33,108 nt of DNA from Sulfurovaceae bacterium (GCA_016744805.1 JADGDQ010000025.1:1-33108); one strand, 5' to 3'; numbered from the stretch's first letter, positions 15,447-24,248 are shown. The notes: a model not told the origin generated them from the sequence alone. Numbers and translations: made by a program.

Positions 15447-16913
15447 TTAGAGTCCTTCCACAAAGATTTGAGTTTTATATCGCTCATCTAAACTTTTTAT
15501 AAGATTAGATTCAAAATCTCTCTTTTTTATTTGATTAGCTACAGCGTTAATTAAATCACTTGTTTGTTTATTCGTAATAATTTTTTGTTCTAAAATATTA
15601 TATACAATAGATTTATTTGTAACCTCAATGATACCACTTTTTTCCTGAGATATAAATAATTGCTGTATAAACTCCCTACTCTCCTGAGGTGTGAGTGTTC
15701 CTATAGGCTGAACTCTATCAAGAGTTATAAAGTCTGAAACCTCACTACTATTATTATCAATATTTTTTAAACTTTCTTCAGATAATTTTAATAATTGTTC
15801 TTTTTGTTTTTCTGTTGTATACTTAGCTGTTACTTGAATTTTTGCTTCTTCAAAATTCATCTCTCTTGGTTTAACAATCTCTACTATTTTAATAGTTGCA
15901 TAACGATTTTTTACTACTTTTGGTTTAAGAATACTTCCAACATCTTTTGTTTGAATCTCTTTCCAAATAGCTATTGGTAATTGTGTATCATTAAGTGCTA
16001 ATTCTATAGATTCACTTTTTGTTACTTTATCTTTTTTAAATGCTATATACGCTTTTTGTGCAGATTTTTTAGATTTTTTCATCTTAAGATCAATAATTAC
16101 GCGCTCTTTAGCCTCAGCAAGAAGTTGTTGTTTACCCTCTATATTTACATAATTAAAACTATTTTGTGCATAAAAGTCTGTTATCTCTTTTTCATCTACT
16201 GTAGTACTATTACTCTCTGTCCAGAGAACATCTAGTTTATAAAGTGTTTCTGTCATATAAGAGCTTTTTTGAGTTTCCCAATACTTTTTGAGATCATCTT
16301 CTACTATACTAATAGTAATATCATCCATATTCAAAACTTTAAATGCTATCTTGTCTGCAACGCTCATAGCATTATGGAGTATAGTTTTTTCATATTCTAA
16401 GGCATCTACTCCAATAAGAGCTAATAGTTTTTGGATTATAGTCTCATCACGAATAACTTCTTCAAAAGTCTTCGCTTTAAGTCGTTGGCTCGTAAGATAG
16501 GTTTTGTAGATAGCTTCACTAAAATTACCATCTTTTTGAAAAGCTGGGATTACTGATAATTTTTGAGCTAATTCATCATCTGATACAATAATACCAAACT
16601 CTTTTGCCAAATTTAAAAGCTGTGCTTGTACTACCAATGTATTTAATGCTTGCTTTGCAAGTCCCATTTCTTTGGCTTTTTTATCATCTAATTGACCTTG
16701 GAGCTTTTCATTGTATTGTTGATAAATATTACGGTAGCTCATATCAAGCTTGGCTTGAGTAATCTCTATATCACCTACTTGTGCAACGCTACCTGCTTTT
16801 GATCCATACTGATAACTTCCCCAACCTACAAATCCTGCACCAATAAATGCAATTGTAGCGATCCAAATCGTTACAATAAGATATTTATTATGTTTTTGCA
16901 TCCAACTTATCAT
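15447..16913 (-). CDS. PpiD/SurA-like periplasmic chaperone
   Basis: A 488-residue protein with a short cytosolic N-terminus, one membrane segment (about 11-31) and a periplasmic SurA_N-type helical domain (GSVAQVGDIEITQAKLDMSY through about residue 165). PpiD-like proteins assist folding of proteins leaving the Sec translocon. The central region shows only weak rotamase similarity (KDVGSILKPKVVKNRYATIK), and I do not see the usual HIL start of a parvulin domain, so isomerase activity may be lost and the protein may be a pure chaperone. It is directly upstream of ftsA; its last codons contain the FtsA ribosome site, which ties translation of the two together. Confidence 0.8.
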   Translation of the reverse strand: MISWMQKHNKYLIVTIWIATIAFIGAGFVGWGSYQYGSKAGSVAQVGDIEITQAKLDMSYRNIYQQYNEKLQGQLDDKKAKEMGLAKQALNTLVVQAQLLNLAKEFGIIVSDDELAQKLSVIPAFQKDGNFSEAIYKTYLTSQRLKAKTFEEVIRDETIIQKLLALIGVDALEYEKTILHNAMSVADKIAFKVLNMDDITISIVEDDLKKYWETQKSSYMTETLYKLDVLWTESNSTTVDEKEITDFYAQNSFNYVNIEGKQQLLAEAKERVIIDLKMKKSKKSAQKAYIAFKKDKVTKSESIELALNDTQLPIAIWKEIQTKDVGSILKPKVVKNRYATIKIVEIVKPREMNFEEAKIQVTAKYTTEKQKEQLLKLSEESLKNIDNNSSEVSDFITLDRVQPIGTLTPQESREFIQQLFISQEKSGIIEVTNKSIVYNILEQKIITNKQTSDLINAVANQIKKRDFESNLIKSLDERYKTQIFVEGL

Positions 16914-17055
16914 ATTTTTTTGCCTTAAATTAAATTATTTTTTTGATTTACTAATGAATTCTATAATTTTAGTCAAGTTGTGGTTAAATGTTGTTGATAA
17001 ATAGAGTAATAGAGTAGAGACTTTTTTTAATTTTAAGACAAAAGAGGAAATAATA

Positions 17056-18363
17056 ATGAATCATTCACTTGTAGAAAAAGATTTGAATTACATTTGGCAC
17101 CCATGTACGCAGATGAAAGACCATGAACAATTACCAATGATACCCATTAAGTCTGGTGAAGGAGTGTATCTTTTTGACTTTGAGGGAAATCGTTATATTG
17201 ATGCAATTAGTAGCTGGTGGGTTAATATTTTTGGTCACTGTAACCCTAAAATTAATAGTAAAATAAAAGAGCAACTAGATACATTAGAACATGTAATATT
17301 AGCTGGTTTTTCACATGAACCTGCTATTTTACTGTCAGAAAAATTAGTTCATATAACCCCTAATGGCTTAAATAAAGTATTTTTTGCAGATAATGGATCA
17401 AGTGCCGTGGAGGTAACTCTAAAGATGAGTTATCATTATCATCTCAACCGTGGAGAAAATCGCTCTTTGTTTTTGTCATTGAGCAATAGTTACCATGGTG
17501 AAACTATCGGAGCATTAAGCGTAGGAGATGTGCAACTGTATAAAGAGACTTATAAGCCCCTACTCATATCTTGTATCCAAACACCTGTGCCAAAAGATCA
17601 AACTATCCAAAGTGCCAAAGAGGCATTGGAAGAACTTGCAGTTATTTTGGAAGAGCGAGGCAAAGAGATTGCTGCTTTGATTGTAGAACCACTGATACAA
17701 GGAGCAGGCGGTATGCATATGTACCATCCTCATTATCTTGTAGGTGCTAGAGAGCTAACGACTCAACATGGTATTCATCTTATTGCCGATGAGATCATGA
17801 CTGGATTTGGAAGAACTGGTACTATGTTTGGTTGTAATCAAGCCAATATCACCCCTGATATGATGACACTCTCTAAAGGTTTAACAGGTGGTTACTTACC
17901 TCTTTCTGTAGTTATGACAACTGATGAGATATATAATGCTTTTTATTGTGATTATAATGAACATAAAGCATTTTTACACTCTCATAGCTACACAGGAAAC
18001 CCTTTGGCATGTTCTGCTGCATTGGCTACTCTTGATATTTTTGAAAATGAAGATATATTAGGTGAAAATCATAAGAGAAGTACTTATATCTCCCAAAAAC
18101 TAGAAGCATTCACTACATTAGAAAATGTCAAAGAGGTGAGACAAAGAGGTATGGTGACAGCTATAGAACTCAAAGGATATGACCCTAAAGAGCGAATAGG
18201 TTTACAAGTATACACTTATGCTCTCTCTCAAGGTGTTTTATTACGACCTCTAGGAGGAATTATATACTTTATGCCTCCGTATATTATATCCTATGAACAG
18301 ATTGATAAAATGATGGAAGTAGCTTATAATGGAATTAAACGCTTAATCAAAGACTCTCTTTAA
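17056..18363 (+). CDS. bioA: Adenosylmethionine-8-amino-7-oxononanoate aminotransferase
   Basis: A 435-residue PLP enzyme of class-III aminotransferases that converts KAPA to DAPA using S-adenosylmethionine as amino donor, the penultimate step but one of biotin synthesis. WHPCTQM at the start and SSWWVN are typical BioA substrate-site motifs. LIADEIMTGFGRTG holds the PLP-contacting Asp, and LSKGLTGGYLPLS carries the Schiff-base lysine K274. Length is normal. AGAGGAAATAATA precedes the ATG. Its stop overlaps the start of the ComF-like gene by one base (TAATG). No other bio gene is in the window. Confidence 0.95.
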   Translation: MNHSLVEKDLNYIWHPCTQMKDHEQLPMIPIKSGEGVYLFDFEGNRYIDAISSWWVNIFGHCNPKINSKIKEQLDTLEHVILAGFSHEPAILLSEKLVHITPNGLNKVFFADNGSSAVEVTLKMSYHYHLNRGENRSLFLSLSNSYHGETIGALSVGDVQLYKETYKPLLISCIQTPVPKDQTIQSAKEALEELAVILEERGKEIAALIVEPLIQGAGGMHMYHPHYLVGARELTTQHGIHLIADEIMTGFGRTGTMFGCNQANITPDMMTLSKGLTGGYLPLSVVMTTDEIYNAFYCDYNEHKAFLHSHSYTGNPLACSAALATLDIFENEDILGENHKRSTYISQKLEAFTTLENVKEVRQRGMVTAIELKGYDPKERIGLQVYTYALSQGVLLRPLGGIIYFMPPYIISYEQIDKMMEVAYNGIKRLIKDSL

Positions 18364-18938
18364 TGCGTTGTTTCTCTTGCCACCGTTTAAGTATATCTGT
18401 TATTTGCCAAACATGTAAAGAGAGACTTTTTAGACCCACTATTAAAAAAAGAGAGATTGGGTTACTAGAGGTATATAGCTTCTATCCTTACTCTACTATA
18501 GAATCTCTACTTCTTCTCAAACACAAACCACAAGGGCATAGAGTATTTACCTACCTAGCCCAAATAACTTTCAAACCTTTTATTCAAGCATTTATGAGCC
18601 AAGACCCCCGAGATATTGCTATTATAGGTATAGATGAGAAGGTTAAAAAGGGTTATTCTCATGTTGCTTGCTTAAGTAAAGAGATGCAAACACCTTACTC
18701 TCATCCACAACATGCTTCCCTACTCTCTCAAAACAGTATAAAATATGCAGGAAAATCGCGTAAATATAGAGAAAATAATCCTAGAAATTTCTTGTATAGT
18801 GGCAAAGAGAATATTAGTGCTATATTAATAGATGACATTATTACTACAGGCTCAACCCTAAGCCAAGCCTACAAACTCCTACAAAAACATAATGTAGATG
18901 TAGACTTTGCATTGGTTTTGGCAGATGTAAGTGAATAA
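18363..18938 (+). CDS. ComF-like phosphoribosyltransferase family protein
   Basis: A 191-residue protein with an N-terminal zinc-finger-like CxxC pair (C3/C6 and C15/C18) and a C-terminal type-I phosphoribosyltransferase fold; the PRPP loop reads LIDDIITTGSTLSQA. This is the ComF/GntX arrangement, linked to DNA uptake in naturally competent bacteria, although the reaction is not known. It is somewhat shorter than B. subtilis ComFC. It is coupled to bioA by a one-base overlap and ends one base before the convergent msrB. Family is firm; a role in competence is inference. Confidence 0.82.
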   Translation: MRCFSCHRLSISVICQTCKERLFRPTIKKREIGLLEVYSFYPYSTIESLLLLKHKPQGHRVFTYLAQITFKPFIQAFMSQDPRDIAIIGIDEKVKKGYSHVACLSKEMQTPYSHPQHASLLSQNSIKYAGKSRKYRENNPRNFLYSGKENISAILIDDIITTGSTLSQAYKLLQKHNVDVDFALVLADVSE

Positions 18939-18939
18939 T

Positions 18940-19338
18940 CTACTTTTTTTCTATAAAATCTAATGAAGCTGAATTGATGCAATATCTCTCTCCTGTAGGA
19001 GCAGGACCATCAGGAAAAAGATGCCCCAAATGAGAACCACAACTAGCACAACGAGCCTCTGTACGCGTCATCCCAAAAGAGCTATCAGTAATAAACTCTA
19101 CGGCTCCCTTGCTAATAGGCTTAAAGTAGCTTGGCCAGCCTGTACCTGAATCAAATTTGGTTTGAGAATCAAAAAGTGGGCTATTACAGCATATACAGTT
19201 ATAAACTCCCTCTTTTTTATTATCCCAATAGATATTTTGAAATGGTGGTTCTGTGCCATGATTGAGGCATACACTATACTGTAAAGGAGTTAACTCCGCT
19301 TCTAATTTCTTTTTATCTAATTGAATTTTATAAGACAT
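18940..19338 (-). CDS. msrB: Peptide-methionine (R)-S-oxide reductase
   Basis: A 132-residue single-domain MsrB that reduces methionine-R-sulfoxide in proteins. The zinc site is formed by C48/C51 (CICC) and by a CASC pair near residue 98. The catalytic cysteine is C120 in RYCINSASL, and GTGWPSY and HLGHLFPDG are family hallmarks. There is no signal peptide, so it works in the cytosol, and there is no fused MsrA as in some relatives. AAAGGATAGTT precedes the ATG. It is divergent from the TPR gene upstream and convergent with the ComF-like gene. Confidence 0.96.
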   Translation of the reverse strand: MSYKIQLDKKKLEAELTPLQYSVCLNHGTEPPFQNIYWDNKKEGVYNCICCNSPLFDSQTKFDSGTGWPSYFKPISKGAVEFITDSSFGMTRTEARCASCGSHLGHLFPDGPAPTGERYCINSASLDFIEKK

Positions 19339-19454
19339 AACTATCCTTTGAATCTAATCTATAATATAGCAGACATAATAGCAAACTTTTCTAAAATTAA
19401 CTAAGCCCTTAGCTATATTTATCTATCATACGGTTATATTTTTTGGAGTAGATT

Positions 19455-20102
19455 ATGACATTTTTTCAACTTATTCTTTTTGCACTTTCGGCATTTATTT
19501 TTTATATATTTTTTAAAAAACTTTTTAGTGAAGATTATCCTAAACGAGGTATAGATTTTGAGGCAAAAAAAGATAACGCACAAATAGGTGGTATCAATAG
19601 ACCAGACAAAACTTTCTCTGAACCCACTGTAGAACCTACTAGACTAGAACAGCTTATTGCTATGACTGATGAGGCTGTAGGCAAAGGAGATTTACTAGAA
19701 GCAAAAAAAGCAATACAGAGTGCTTTGATTGTGGATAAAAAGAGTAGTGAGGTTATTAGTAGATATGCCTATATACTCAATGAGAGCAAAGAGTATGAAG
19801 AGGCAAAAGAGTATTATCAAAAAGCTATAGAGTTAAACCCTGAAGATGATATGCTCTATGCATCATGTGCTAATGTACTCCATAAACTAGGAGAAGAGAC
19901 CAACGCCCTAGAGTACCACCAAAAATCTATTGAACTTGACGCAGAGTATGCACCACACTACTACAACTATGCAAATACACAGTATGACCAAAAAGAGCAC
20001 ACCCTAGCACTCGAACTCTACGAAAAAGCTCTTACAATAGACCCTGAGTTAGCAGTAGCACAAGAGATGATTAGCAAAATTAAAACGGAAAAATCACTAT
20101 GA
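19455..20102 (+). CDS. Membrane-anchored TPR protein
   Basis: A 215-residue protein with one N-terminal membrane segment (about 3-21), a charged linker and then at least three tetratricopeptide repeats (about 85-205). The repeats show the pattern YEEAKEYYQKAIELNPEDD, NALEYHQKSIELDAEY and LALELYEKALTIDPEL. TPRs are protein-protein scaffolds; the partner is unknown. The ribosome site is TTGGAG before the ATG. Its stop overlaps the start of the next small gene (ATGA), so the two are coupled. Confidence 0.8.
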   Translation: MTFFQLILFALSAFIFYIFFKKLFSEDYPKRGIDFEAKKDNAQIGGINRPDKTFSEPTVEPTRLEQLIAMTDEAVGKGDLLEAKKAIQSALIVDKKSSEVISRYAYILNESKEYEEAKEYYQKAIELNPEDDMLYASCANVLHKLGEETNALEYHQKSIELDAEYAPHYYNYANTQYDQKEHTLALELYEKALTIDPELAVAQEMISKIKTEKSL

Positions 20103-20314
20103 ATGCACAATGTTTTGTAGACCAAGTAGCCACCAAAGATATTCTCCTAAGAGTCACTTCTGTCTGTGCAGAGTGTTATGATGGTCTTAAAGTAGGCGAA
20201 CATATCTATTATGACTTACAAAATTATCGCTATTTATGCCATAACTGCTACGACAAGCAATCTACAGCAACAGAATATAATTCAGAAGAAGAAGAGGGAG
20301 GGCTTTTTGCCTAA
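20099..20314 (+). CDS. Zinc-ribbon-like microprotein
   Basis: A 71-residue soluble protein with two CxxC pairs, SVCAEC and YLCHNC, about 25 residues apart, the spacing of a small zinc ribbon or treble-clef-like fold. The C-terminus is a run of acidic residues. I do not recognise a family. It overlaps the TPR gene by 4 bp (ATGA) and is certainly translated with it, so a joint role with the TPR scaffold is likely but untested. Confidence 0.65.
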   Translation: MNAQCFVDQVATKDILLRVTSVCAECYDGLKVGEHIYYDLQNYRYLCHNCYDKQSTATEYNSEEEEGGLFA

Positions 20315-20321
20315 GGCTCTT

Positions 20322-21689
20322 CTATCTTTTTCTTAGATTCATTCTCACCTCATCAAAACTCAACTCTTTGAGCAATCTACCATCTCTATAGATGGGTTGC
20401 AAGAGGTCTTCTCTCTGCTCTAACTCCTCGACTCTCACACTCTCATACCCTTGTGTCAATGCTAGTCGTCCTCTTTTGGATCGTTTATGGCTATCTGTGA
20501 TGGGGTTCTTGTAGACATCTCTCCAGACTCCATCTACGCATATAGCCGATACTTTCATCGCGAAACTCATATCATCTCTATTGGGTTTCTGTAACAATCC
20601 ACCACCCATACCAAAAGCGATATTTTCAGCAGAGTATCCATCTGCTTTGAGAGCTTCCAATATATCTGCTATAGCCTCTGCATCTACACCATCCCCTTGG
20701 ATCACGCGTATAGAGTCGCTCAATACTTTGTAGCCCTTGGAGTTGATACTCCCTCCAAATAAGCGATAGAGGTCTTTGACAATAGTCAATATCACTGCTA
20801 TAGGATCACCAGAGTCTGGACGGATAACGAGCGTTGCACCACTTTGCAGTATCTGCTCTTTGAGTTGCTTACCCCAAATAGTATTAACGGCATTGTAAAT
20901 ATTGTATGAGTCTGAGACGACAGCAAATATCTTGCCCTCCCCACCAAACTGCTTTATCATATTGGCGTAGGCATCTCTCTCACCTTCTTTTTCCCAACTT
21001 GTCATGGTAGAGTGTTCACTCGCAGGGATAGAAAAACCTGCCATATCAGCTCCATAATAGCGTCTTGCACCCACAATAGCAGAGAGTGTATCTGTCCCTT
21101 GGAAGTTGACTAAGTGAGCCATTCCACCTAGCATTGCAGACTCTTGGCTTGATGCACCTCTTGCTCCAAAATCGTGGAGTTTGAAACTCAAAGAGTCTCT
21201 ATTGTCCGCTGTCTCTTCGAGATATGTTCTGATAATCGCCTTGATACTATAAGAGAGTGTCGCGACTGTAGTAGGGTACCATATCGCTCTCAGTAGCGCA
21301 GTCTCTATATAAGATACTAGCCATGGGACTTTGGGGTCTGTATTAACCACTTGTAACAAAGGAGAACGAATAGGAATAAGTCTCCCCTCCTCTACCGCAG
21401 AAATCTCTAATGGTAAATATCCATCATACTCTTCTAAGATATACTCCCACCCCTCATAGTTGAATGGCACTCCGTGAGCTTCTAGTATCGCTTTGGCTTC
21501 TTCTAAGTCGTCTCTCGTAAATGGCGTAAGTAGGTACTCTTTGATAAAGGCTTGGAGACCAAAAAAGAGCGTCTCTGGATAGACTCCACCTCTGGCTTCT
21601 ATATACGAAGAGATATACTCACTCTTTGGGGGATACTGGAGATAGTGACTTGATTTGTAACTGTCTGTATTTAGTATTATGTTTTTCAT
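20322..21689 (-). CDS. nadV: Nicotinamide phosphoribosyltransferase
   Basis: A 455-residue enzyme that joins nicotinamide to PRPP to form nicotinamide mononucleotide. Recognisable NAMPT features are NTDSYKSSHYLQYP at the start, FGLQAFIKEYL, the HDFGARGASSQESA block, the ASEHSTMTSWEKEGE segment with the catalytic His region, and VIRPDSGDP for the PRPP/phosphate site. Bacterial NadV of this type is patchily distributed and also found in phages, so horizontal transfer is plausible. It lies 111 bp behind nadM, the next enzyme of the route, and AAGGA sits 6 bases before the ATG. Confidence 0.93.
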   Translation of the reverse strand: MKNIILNTDSYKSSHYLQYPPKSEYISSYIEARGGVYPETLFFGLQAFIKEYLLTPFTRDDLEEAKAILEAHGVPFNYEGWEYILEEYDGYLPLEISAVEEGRLIPIRSPLLQVVNTDPKVPWLVSYIETALLRAIWYPTTVATLSYSIKAIIRTYLEETADNRDSLSFKLHDFGARGASSQESAMLGGMAHLVNFQGTDTLSAIVGARRYYGADMAGFSIPASEHSTMTSWEKEGERDAYANMIKQFGGEGKIFAVVSDSYNIYNAVNTIWGKQLKEQILQSGATLVIRPDSGDPIAVILTIVKDLYRLFGGSINSKGYKVLSDSIRVIQGDGVDAEAIADILEALKADGYSAENIAFGMGGGLLQKPNRDDMSFAMKVSAICVDGVWRDVYKNPITDSHKRSKRGRLALTQGYESVRVEELEQREDLLQPIYRDGRLLKELSFDEVRMNLRKR

Positions 21690-21717
21690 AGAAAATCCTT
21701 CTATTTATATGTTTTTG

Positions 21718-21798
21718 GAGTCGTCTATCGACTCGCTGTTTTGTTTGCTGTAGGGTGGGAGTATCCCACCAATTAATGGTGGATTGCATCCACCCTAC
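21718..21798. repeat. REP-like double hairpin between nadM and nadV
   Basis: Two hairpins, GGTGGG-agtat-CCCACC (21754-21770) and GGTGGA-ttgca-TCCACC (21778-21794), lie within an outer inverted repeat GTAGGGTGG/CCACCCTAC (21750-21758 and 21790-21798). A third small stem, GAGTCG-tctat-CGACTC, is at 21718-21734. Paired GTAGGGTGGG-type palindromes are typical of REP/BIME elements mobilised by RAYT transposases; no RAYT gene is in the window. The element begins 2 bp after the nadM stop and could shape nadM-nadV transcript stability. Confidence 0.65.
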
Positions 21799-21800
21799 AC

Positions 21801-22808
21801 TTATCCTACCATCGCTTGGATGATATGGAAATGGTCTTCAAACATCTGCTCTGGCTTGACATCTGCATACGCTACCCAAAAAGCCTGAGAGGCATCGTCG
21901 CCACCTTTGACTTTGGGGAGTTTGTCACCTGATAGCTCTATGAGGTAGGCGTGGGTGATAGTGCGTCCTCGTGCAGAGCGGTGTGGGTCATCGAAGACCT
22001 CTTTTGTGCTGATGCTCCCTGCGAGTACTGGTGCAGGGACTTTGATGCGTGTCTCTTCTCGTAGCTCACGGATAACTGCCTCTTGTAGATTCTCTGTAGG
22101 GTCAAGAAATCCACCAGGAAGTGCCATTAATCCTTTTCCTGGTTGTGCCTTTCGTTCTATAAGCAGTATATGCCCTGACTGCACCACTACAGCGTCAACG
22201 GTTACAAACATCGGCGTATAGGGAGATGCATCCCATGCTGATTTGTATTTGTTGATAAAGTGATACTCATCTGCTACTTGTTTATAGGCTTTGGTAGCCA
22301 TAAATTTCTCTAGCTCTATAGCTACACTTGTAGTTACATCTTGACCAATCTCACCCAAAGCAAAATAACTCTCTCGAATATTAGTAGCGTGAATATCTTT
22401 ATACTCTTCTACTTCTACGCGTTCCCACTGTGGAAACTCATCAAGATACTTACTTGTATGGTCTTTGGAATACCCTATCAGACCAATTAATGGTTTGGAG
22501 GCTATCTTGCTATGAACGAGTCCTGAGACAATAAGCTGTACTGACTTAATCCACAAGGTATTGTTGTAAGTATAATCTTGTAGAGGGGAAATAAGTATGC
22601 GTTTATTCTCTTCATCCGAAAAGTTACAACGAATCATCCGTTCTCGTTCATTAAAATCCCATGGATTACGAACTGTGCGTGGTTGATTAGCTGAACCAAT
22701 CAGTACTATGACTTTGTGTGATTGTGCAAGTGCCTGCTCGATGACGGGCTTGTGACCTATGTGAAATGGCTGAAATCTGCCAATAAAAATAAGATAATCA
22801 TATCTCAT
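21801..22808 (-). CDS. nadM: Bifunctional NMN adenylyltransferase/Nudix hydrolase
   Basis: A two-domain protein of 335 residues. The N-terminal NadM-type nucleotidyltransferase (about 1-175) starts with FIGRFQPFHIGH, the HxGH ATP site being H16-H19, and makes NAD from NMN. The C-terminal Nudix domain (about 190-335) carries GGFLDPTENLQEAVIRELREETRI, the Nudix box except that its last glycine is replaced by Arg; such bifunctional proteins hydrolyse ADP-ribose. I chose the ATG at 22808 (AGGAG 7 bases upstream); a GTG directly before it is less likely. With nadV it forms a two-step nicotinamide-to-NAD salvage route. Its promoter overlaps the 73-bp repeat. Confidence 0.9.
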   Translation of the reverse strand: MRYDYLIFIGRFQPFHIGHKPVIEQALAQSHKVIVLIGSANQPRTVRNPWDFNERERMIRCNFSDEENKRILISPLQDYTYNNTLWIKSVQLIVSGLVHSKIASKPLIGLIGYSKDHTSKYLDEFPQWERVEVEEYKDIHATNIRESYFALGEIGQDVTTSVAIELEKFMATKAYKQVADEYHFINKYKSAWDASPYTPMFVTVDAVVVQSGHILLIERKAQPGKGLMALPGGFLDPTENLQEAVIRELREETRIKVPAPVLAGSISTKEVFDDPHRSARGRTITHAYLIELSGDKLPKVKGGDDASQAFWVAYADVKPEQMFEDHFHIIQAMVG

Positions 22809-22832
22809 CACTAAACTCCTTAGTGTGAATTT

Positions 22833-22905
22833 TGAGTAATTATGGGTCTATCCCAATACTCTAGCATCAAAAAATCCTTTTGAGCTGTTTGGAGTATAGC
22901 ATAAT
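22833..22905. repeat. 73-bp direct repeat, copy 1
   Basis: Identical over 73 bp to 24837-24909 and in the same orientation. It contains TGGG-tctat-CCCA and TCAAAA-aatcc-TTTTGA stems, the latter inside ATACTC/GAGTAT arms. On the minus strand this copy supplies the -10 and most of the 5' untranslated region of nadM. Confidence 0.9.
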
Positions 22906-22921
22906 GGGAGGATTTATGCAA
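22893..22921 (-). promoter_or_regulatory. Promoter of nadM-nadV
   Basis: On the minus strand TTGCAT (22921-22916) and TATACT (22898-22893) are separated by 17 bp, a good sigma-70-type arrangement. The -10 is inside the 73-bp repeat; the -35 is just outside it, in the cassette side. The predicted 5' untranslated region of about 78 bases contains the repeat's hairpins. Confidence 0.5.
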
Positions 22922-23012
22922 ATGATTCTGATGTCAGCTACTTATTTTTTGACAAGAGATGATACAATACTTAAACGACAAATTTAGTCTAATAAAAATC
23001 ACATGGATCAAC

Positions 23013-23333
23013 ATGCAAAACCTCCTCTTCATCTGTAGCCGAAACCAATGGCGTAGCCCTACTGCTGAGAAAATATATAGCAGAGACGAAAGAATCAATG
23101 CCCGATCCGCAGGCACAAGCCCAAGAGCTAGACGAACAGTCAATGCCAAAGATATAGAGTGGGCAAGTACTATCTTTGTGATGGAGTACAAACACAAAGA
23201 TAGGCTAAAAGCTAATTATGCTAGATTGTTACAATACAAAAAAATAATTGTTTTGGATATACCTGATGATTATGGATATATGGATTCGGAACTGGTGGAG
23301 GTTTTGAGGGATTCTGTGGAGCAATACTTATGA
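23013..23333 (+). CDS. Predicted protein tyrosine phosphatase (COG4551-like)
   Basis: A 106-residue protein beginning MQNLLFICSRNQWRSPTAEK: C8-x5-R14-S15 is the phosphate-binding loop of low-molecular-weight tyrosine phosphatases. RSAGTSPRARR and the late Asp-rich segment VLDIPDDYGYMD (possible general acid) match the small COG4551 branch. I start it at the ATG at 23013 because the family begins there; the same frame is open back to 22959, which would add 18 unrelated residues. No strong ribosome site is seen. It is the first gene of the cassette between the two 73-bp repeats. Substrate is unknown. Confidence 0.78.
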   Translation: MQNLLFICSRNQWRSPTAEKIYSRDERINARSAGTSPRARRTVNAKDIEWASTIFVMEYKHKDRLKANYARLLQYKKIIVLDIPDDYGYMDSELVEVLRDSVEQYL

Positions 23334-23373
23334 TGCAAAGTGATGAAATAAATAATGCATATATGAGTGTGGA

Positions 23374-24243
23374 ATGAAGAAGATTAATTTAAAAAAATTA
23401 ACAGTACCACAACTCATAAAAAAAGCCTATTATGAAGAAGATGAAGATATCTATACCGATTATATTTTTGAACTTCGCAAACGAGGAAATAGTGAAATAC
23501 TTAATCTTATAAGAGATTTAGTTTATTCAAAAGATGCGATTTATAGAGAAATTGCTGGAGGAATCCTATCTCAATTTGCATATAAGACAAAATCTTTTAA
23601 AGGTGAACGCATATATCTGCTAGGTAGGCTTTTGGATGATAAAAACGAGGATGTAATCTCATCGGCTATATATGGTTTTGGTCATATAAAAGCTACACTC
23701 TATGGAGATAAATTAGCTTCATTTGCTACGAGTAAATCTCTAGATATTAAGCGAGCTTTAGCTTTTGCATTAGGTGGCTATGAAAATAAAAAAGCTATTG
23801 AAGCACTCATCTTGTTGATGAATGATGATGACTTTGATACACGAAATTGGGCTACATTTTCACTAGCTCAAATATGTGAGTCCGATACTCCTGCTATTCG
23901 AGATACACTCTATAAAAATCTCAATGATATAGAATCTGAAGTTAGAGGAGAAGCCCTTCTAGGTTTAGCAACAAGAAAAGATACAAGAGTTATAAATGCT
24001 ATACTAGAAGATTTACAAAGTGATTTTTATGGCTCTTGGATTTTTTCCGCTATTGTAAAGATGCCCGATAAGAGATATCTACAATACTTTGATAAATATA
24101 TTAATAGTCTGCATGAAGAAGATAGAAAAGCTTTTGACCTTGATATCAAAGAAGCAAGAGAGGCTCTAAGGGAGGTTGCTAAACGCATAGCGATTCCCTC
24201 AGTCATAGAGCATATCAAAAAGCTAAAAATAATCTCAAAATAA
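23374..24243 (+). CDS. HEAT-repeat protein
   Basis: A 289-residue soluble helical protein. Several HEAT/PBS-lyase-like repeats are visible, for example NEDVISSAIYGFGHIK, SLDIKRALAFALGGYENKKA, DFDTRNWATFSLAQICES and ESEVRGEALLGLATRKD (about 85-205). Such repeats form protein-binding solenoids. Nothing shows an active site. Together with the next gene (5-bp gap) it looks like a two-gene unit in the repeat-flanked cassette; small HEAT proteins paired with unknown partners are sometimes immunity proteins, but that is only a possibility here. The ribosome site is weak (GTGTGG). Confidence 0.7.
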   Translation: MKKINLKKLTVPQLIKKAYYEEDEDIYTDYIFELRKRGNSEILNLIRDLVYSKDAIYREIAGGILSQFAYKTKSFKGERIYLLGRLLDDKNEDVISSAIYGFGHIKATLYGDKLASFATSKSLDIKRALAFALGGYENKKAIEALILLMNDDDFDTRNWATFSLAQICESDTPAIRDTLYKNLNDIESEVRGEALLGLATRKDTRVINAILEDLQSDFYGSWIFSAIVKMPDKRYLQYFDKYINSLHEEDRKAFDLDIKEAREALREVAKRIAIPSVIEHIKKLKIISK

Positions 24244-24248
24244 TTTTG

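Noticed and set aside
22916-22987. 23-codon frame with GGGAGG before ATG right behind repeat copy 1
   Set aside because: No composition or context supports translation; the region overlaps the nadM promoter on the other strand.
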